Positions 62,601-64,000 of a DNA stretch of 64,000 nucleotides are shown one piece after another; position 1 is the stretch's first letter; each line of letters starts with the position of its first letter. The position numbers and the translations under genes are program-made. The stretch covers positions 1-64,000 of the forward strand of contig NZ_BAABRU010000009.1 in assembly GCF_039545135.1 (NCBI RefSeq), in the 5' to 3' direction. The notes beneath the pieces were generated by a model. It made no database searches. It worked only from the letters and a program-made list of their open reading frames with translations, and was not told the DNA's origin. Source of the DNA: Herpetosiphon gulosus (lineage in GTDB: Bacteria > Chloroflexota > Chloroflexia > Chloroflexales > Herpetosiphonaceae).

Positions 62601-62729
62601 ATTATTATCACCCAGCCGTTGGCCCAACGTTTGAAGCGGCATAAACGCCAACTTGAGGAGCTTGAACCAGTTCAACTCAAAGGCAAACGCGAATTACAAG
62701 CGATCTACGCCATTCGTAAGTCACGCTAA
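59667..62729 (+). CDS. REC-GAF-class III nucleotide cyclase
   Basis: A 1020-residue signalling protein. The receiver domain (about 8-125) has the acidic pair EDD, the phosphoacceptor in IILLDISLPGMNG and the Lys of LVKPIE. Four GAF-like regions follow (about 150-300, 310-460, 480-640, 660-810). The class III cyclase domain (about 830-1015) has FADLRGFTALSE (first metal Asp), DKFLGDGLMAVFG (second Asp) and MDYTVIGDVVNTASRL (base-selecting and transition-state residues), so it appears active. Adenylate is more likely than guanylate, judged from the Lys/Asp pattern. It probably integrates a phosphorelay with small-molecule signals. No partner kinase is adjacent. Confidence 0.93.
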   Translation: MPDASNGHVLIVEDDLSISRMFQLLLRDAGYRVSLANSSEEALQFVRVITPDIILLDISLPGMNGVDLTRHLRSNPAIPFIPIIQITALGDLRTKVAALDAGADDILVKPIELSELLARLRVMLRLQKNRRGLEESTRQMHILYAISQTLNSSLDINSILRDLVLQLANALGAVRTSIILVNDHNTPFYASSVKETLNTESIQRVIRDGVAGWVMRAMKPLIIADTARDPRWISLDRRTETTRSILSVPLIHQGIVVGVVTAAHTRTNYFTQEHLELAQNIGNQSVTAFNHAQLFQTTVQQKSLLERRSQMLEELLNVGERLSLNLPLQDVLNELAQAIHRSLGFRQVIIHVFGIDDVEPAQGVAGVQREQIQQLWTNAQIQQSIVPLLRERFRISRSYFVPSGYKLDDEETNQLPFGAIGIRQADYLFVPLGSPQQLLGLMIVDLPNNLITPDLATIQALEVFANHGTTAVNNNRLFAREHTRANQLQLLVELGRNFAELMTPDQLLRLVASLVRHSFGFNSVAILLKHNNEFMLRAGTHNFAHNPYNQPLSIDARILQALEHYQSWLSNNSEQFCLNYEWGEPTIVAELIVPLHTHEGIQGLLVIGHSDPSALDGLTQSILGAIAVQLTVGLDNAKLFLREQEYIQQLNRVNDIALQLTSTTTEPAFHEIMQQVAAMFQAPQSMLVLVDPDQRQITRSIAYPQSWLHELPALPELLASLDESRVQMLNHQHASALGEVLRQAEVNTVVVAQLYSAERLQGLLLIKPADMHYVWRSNDRNLLQTLATLFAQALENQQLQAQRLERLRADLQRYMAPPLVEQLLSEGGFGEASERDIVVLFADLRGFTALSENLAPQVVVKQILNRFFDEMTAVLYRYDAIIDKFLGDGLMAVFGSVRPLPNDAERAMNAAIDMQQTFAKLQTEWQASFGYAIGLGIGMSCGRAVVGNIGSAQRMDYTVIGDVVNTASRLVGIAEAGQIIITQPLAQRLKRHKRQLEELEPVQLKGKRELQAIYAIRKSR

Positions 62730-62731
62730 AT

Positions 62732-62833
62732 CCCCTCACCCTCAGCCCCTCTCCCACTGCGGTTGGCGACGGGTGTTCTACCCTTCGGTTCCCCCTCGCT
62801 CGCTCGGCGGGAGAGGGGGCAGGGGGTGAGGGC
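62732..62833. repeat. GC-rich inverted-repeat element, copy 2
   Basis: Copy of the element at 7499-7595: CCCCTCACCCTCAGCCCCTC and CTCCC at the left, CCCACTGCGG just inside, and GGGAGAGGGG with GGGGGTGAGGGC at the right. It begins 2 nt after the cyclase stop and lies between convergent genes, where it can act as a terminator. Confidence 0.8.
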
Positions 62834-62908
62834 ATGAAAATCGACGGTGCATTCCACCCAACCACTGTAAAAACCTACCCCTATAGGGCTAGGGGTAAGG
62901 GAATGCAC

Positions 62909-63724
62909 TTACTCGCTAAACCACTCCAATTGGCTTGGTTGGAAGCTTGGCACGGCATAGCGCAAAAACGTATGCAAGCCTTCCAAATCCACCGAGGTTA
63001 AGTGATAACGCAAATCGCGTAGATATTTGGCACAAACGCCAGGCGATATGCTAATCCGCGGTGCATACAGTTGAGCCAATTCATCGATGCGCATGAGATT
63101 TTCGGCTTTAGCGGCCCGCAAGGCTGGTACAATTCCAGCTTCCCGCACAGCCTCAGCTTGATCGCGCCGCACGACCCAAACTGCAAAGACAAATGGCAAG
63201 CCACTGAGTTTTAGCCATTCGTCGCCCAGATCAAAGCAGTAGGGCAAACCACGTTCGCCCAAATGCCGACGGGTGGCTGCTTCAACTAAAGCTTTATCAC
63301 CAATCATCAAGCCAGCCTGACATTCTGCCAACATTGCATCAAGATTCGAGGCCATAGAACGCCACTCCGGTTGAATGCGGTAATGGCGCTCGCACAGCAC
63401 TCTGAGCAAATTGATGCTGGTAGCCGAATCGGTGGTTAATGCAACTGGCTGGCCGTCGAGTTGGCGTGGATCAGCCGACCACGAAAAGAGATTGACACTA
63501 TTGACTGCTCCAATCGTGGCAATCGAGAAATCACGCACCACTAACAACTCATCAGCATGCAAGGCCCATTCATAGACCGACATTGGGGCAACCGCAACCT
63601 CGCCGCGTAAAACCGCCGCATTGATCGCCGTTGGCACTCCGCGTTGGACAGGCACATGCGGCAAACGCTCGGTAATGCCATAATCCATCGGTTGTGTATT
63701 TAAATAATCAATTACACCAAGCAT
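62909..63724 (-). CDS. mqnA: chorismate dehydratase (futalosine pathway)
   Basis: A 271-residue MqnA. It has the periplasmic-binding-like fold of the family, with VIDYLNTQPMDYGI at the N-terminus, GVPTAINAAVLRGEVAVAPMSVYEWA, the VALTTDSATSINLLRVL phosphate-loop-like segment and GLMIGDKAL. The enzyme removes water from chorismate to give 3-enolpyruvylbenzoate, the first step of the futalosine menaquinone pathway. It thus competes with the siderophore genes for chorismate. It is followed upstream (higher coordinates) by the mqnE fragment on the same strand, 76 nt away. Confidence 0.93.
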   Translation of the reverse strand: MLGVIDYLNTQPMDYGITERLPHVPVQRGVPTAINAAVLRGEVAVAPMSVYEWALHADELLVVRDFSIATIGAVNSVNLFSWSADPRQLDGQPVALTTDSATSINLLRVLCERHYRIQPEWRSMASNLDAMLAECQAGLMIGDKALVEAATRRHLGERGLPYCFDLGDEWLKLSGLPFVFAVWVVRRDQAEAVREAGIVPALRAAKAENLMRIDELAQLYAPRISISPGVCAKYLRDLRYHLTSVDLEGLHTFLRYAVPSFQPSQLEWFSE

Positions 63725-63800
63725 AAAATTTAAAAGCGTGAGTACGCTAGGCGACTCACGCGATAGGCAAGGCTTCGGGCAAATGCTCCAAACCCTGCTA

Positions 63801-64000
63801 TTAGTTCACAGCAATGTGATTATAAAGGGCATCCCGTTCAACTGCGGTTTTGCCTGCAGTCGTCACCAGATGCACTAATTCTGCCCGTGAGATACCTTGT
63901 TCGGTTTTAGCCCCAGCAGCGTGATAGATTTCTTCTTCGATCACCGTGCCGTCAACGTCGGAAACCCCAAACGATAATGCAACTTGGGCCAAACGTGGCG
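63801..64000 (-). CDS. mqnE: aminofutalosine synthase, C-terminal part
   Basis: The last ~66 residues of a radical-SAM enzyme; the gene runs past the window end. The visible part is AQVALSFGVSDVDGTVIEEEIYHAAGA (quoted as SFGVSDVDGTVIEEEIYHAA), then ISRAELVHLV and the C-terminal AVERDALYN, matching the end of MqnE. MqnE joins 3-enolpyruvylbenzoate to adenosine after MqnA. MqnC shares the fold, so an mqnC assignment remains possible, but the VERDxLYN ending favours mqnE. Confidence 0.85.
   Translation of the reverse strand, partial: PRLAQVALSFGVSDVDGTVIEEEIYHAAGAKTEQGISRAELVHLVTTAGKTAVERDALYNHIAVN

Overview
The window looks like chromosomal DNA of a Herpetosiphon-like filamentous Chloroflexota. 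This is inferred from the roughly 50% GC content, the many Q/N/L-rich proteins, the secreted RHS protein, the HTH/NB-ARC regulators, the reductase-ended catechol NRPS and the futalosine menaquinone genes; no database search was possible. The window opens with the 5' end of a minus-strand 16S rRNA gene and its two near-identical upstream promoters, and closes inside an mqnE-like gene.

Layout. 1-735: rRNA start and promoters. 735-4303: a frame-disrupted lipoprotein gene, a small orphan, an ArsR/AHSA1/DoxX operon and a DUF2218 protein. 4521-18398 (minus): one long co-directional catecholate siderophore locus. In transcription order it encodes a DHB dehydrogenase, a DAHP synthase, an isochorismate synthase, a DHB-AMP ligase, an isochorismatase/aryl carrier protein and a C-A-PCP-reductase NRPS. 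These are followed by a ferric-siderophore binding lipoprotein, two permeases and an ATPase. The A-domain signature read from the sequence (DAEDIGTVVK) and the terminal reductase point to a myxochelin-type bis-catechol lysinol product. 18861-23667: aldo/keto reductase, a three-gene membrane/DUF2071/epimerase operon and a secreted subtilase. 24116-34572: sugar-type and TorT-like binding lipoproteins, two STAS-domain proteins, a large HTH/NB-ARC/TPR regulator and a PHP/DUF1905 pair. 34711-40237: secreted RidA-like protein, cupin, glyoxalase-like protein, an operon joining a putative class I isoprenoid-synthase-fold protein with a J-domain membrane protein, and an SCP2 protein. 40481-47956: a 2491-residue secreted RHS/YD protein carrying three tandem ~138-residue modules. 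48017-52659: DinB-like protein, a TetR/P450 pair with a double operator, and a polytopic DUF2723 protein.

52943-59109 is the accessory region. Three paralogous HTH/NB-ARC-type genes, two of them decayed, flank an IS200/IS605 transposase pair (TnpA HUH/Y1 and TnpB RuvC). Next to the pair are an acidic orphan gene, two small XRE regulators and an HNH nuclease. A hairpin near the transposase 3' end recurs almost exactly about 3.4 kb away, where it encodes the C-terminus of the largest paralog. A divergent promoter pair with palindromes could place the orphan-tnpA-tnpB operon under the XRE protein. This is the strongest candidate in the window for an undescribed arrangement.

59207-64000: glutaredoxin-like protein, a 1020-residue REC/GAF/class III nucleotide cyclase, a GC-rich inverted-repeat element, mqnA and a partial mqnE. 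Intergenic spaces repeatedly carry short word-like repeats (GGGTCAGGATTCAGGG, CTTCGTGG and TTTTAACGCAGAG types).
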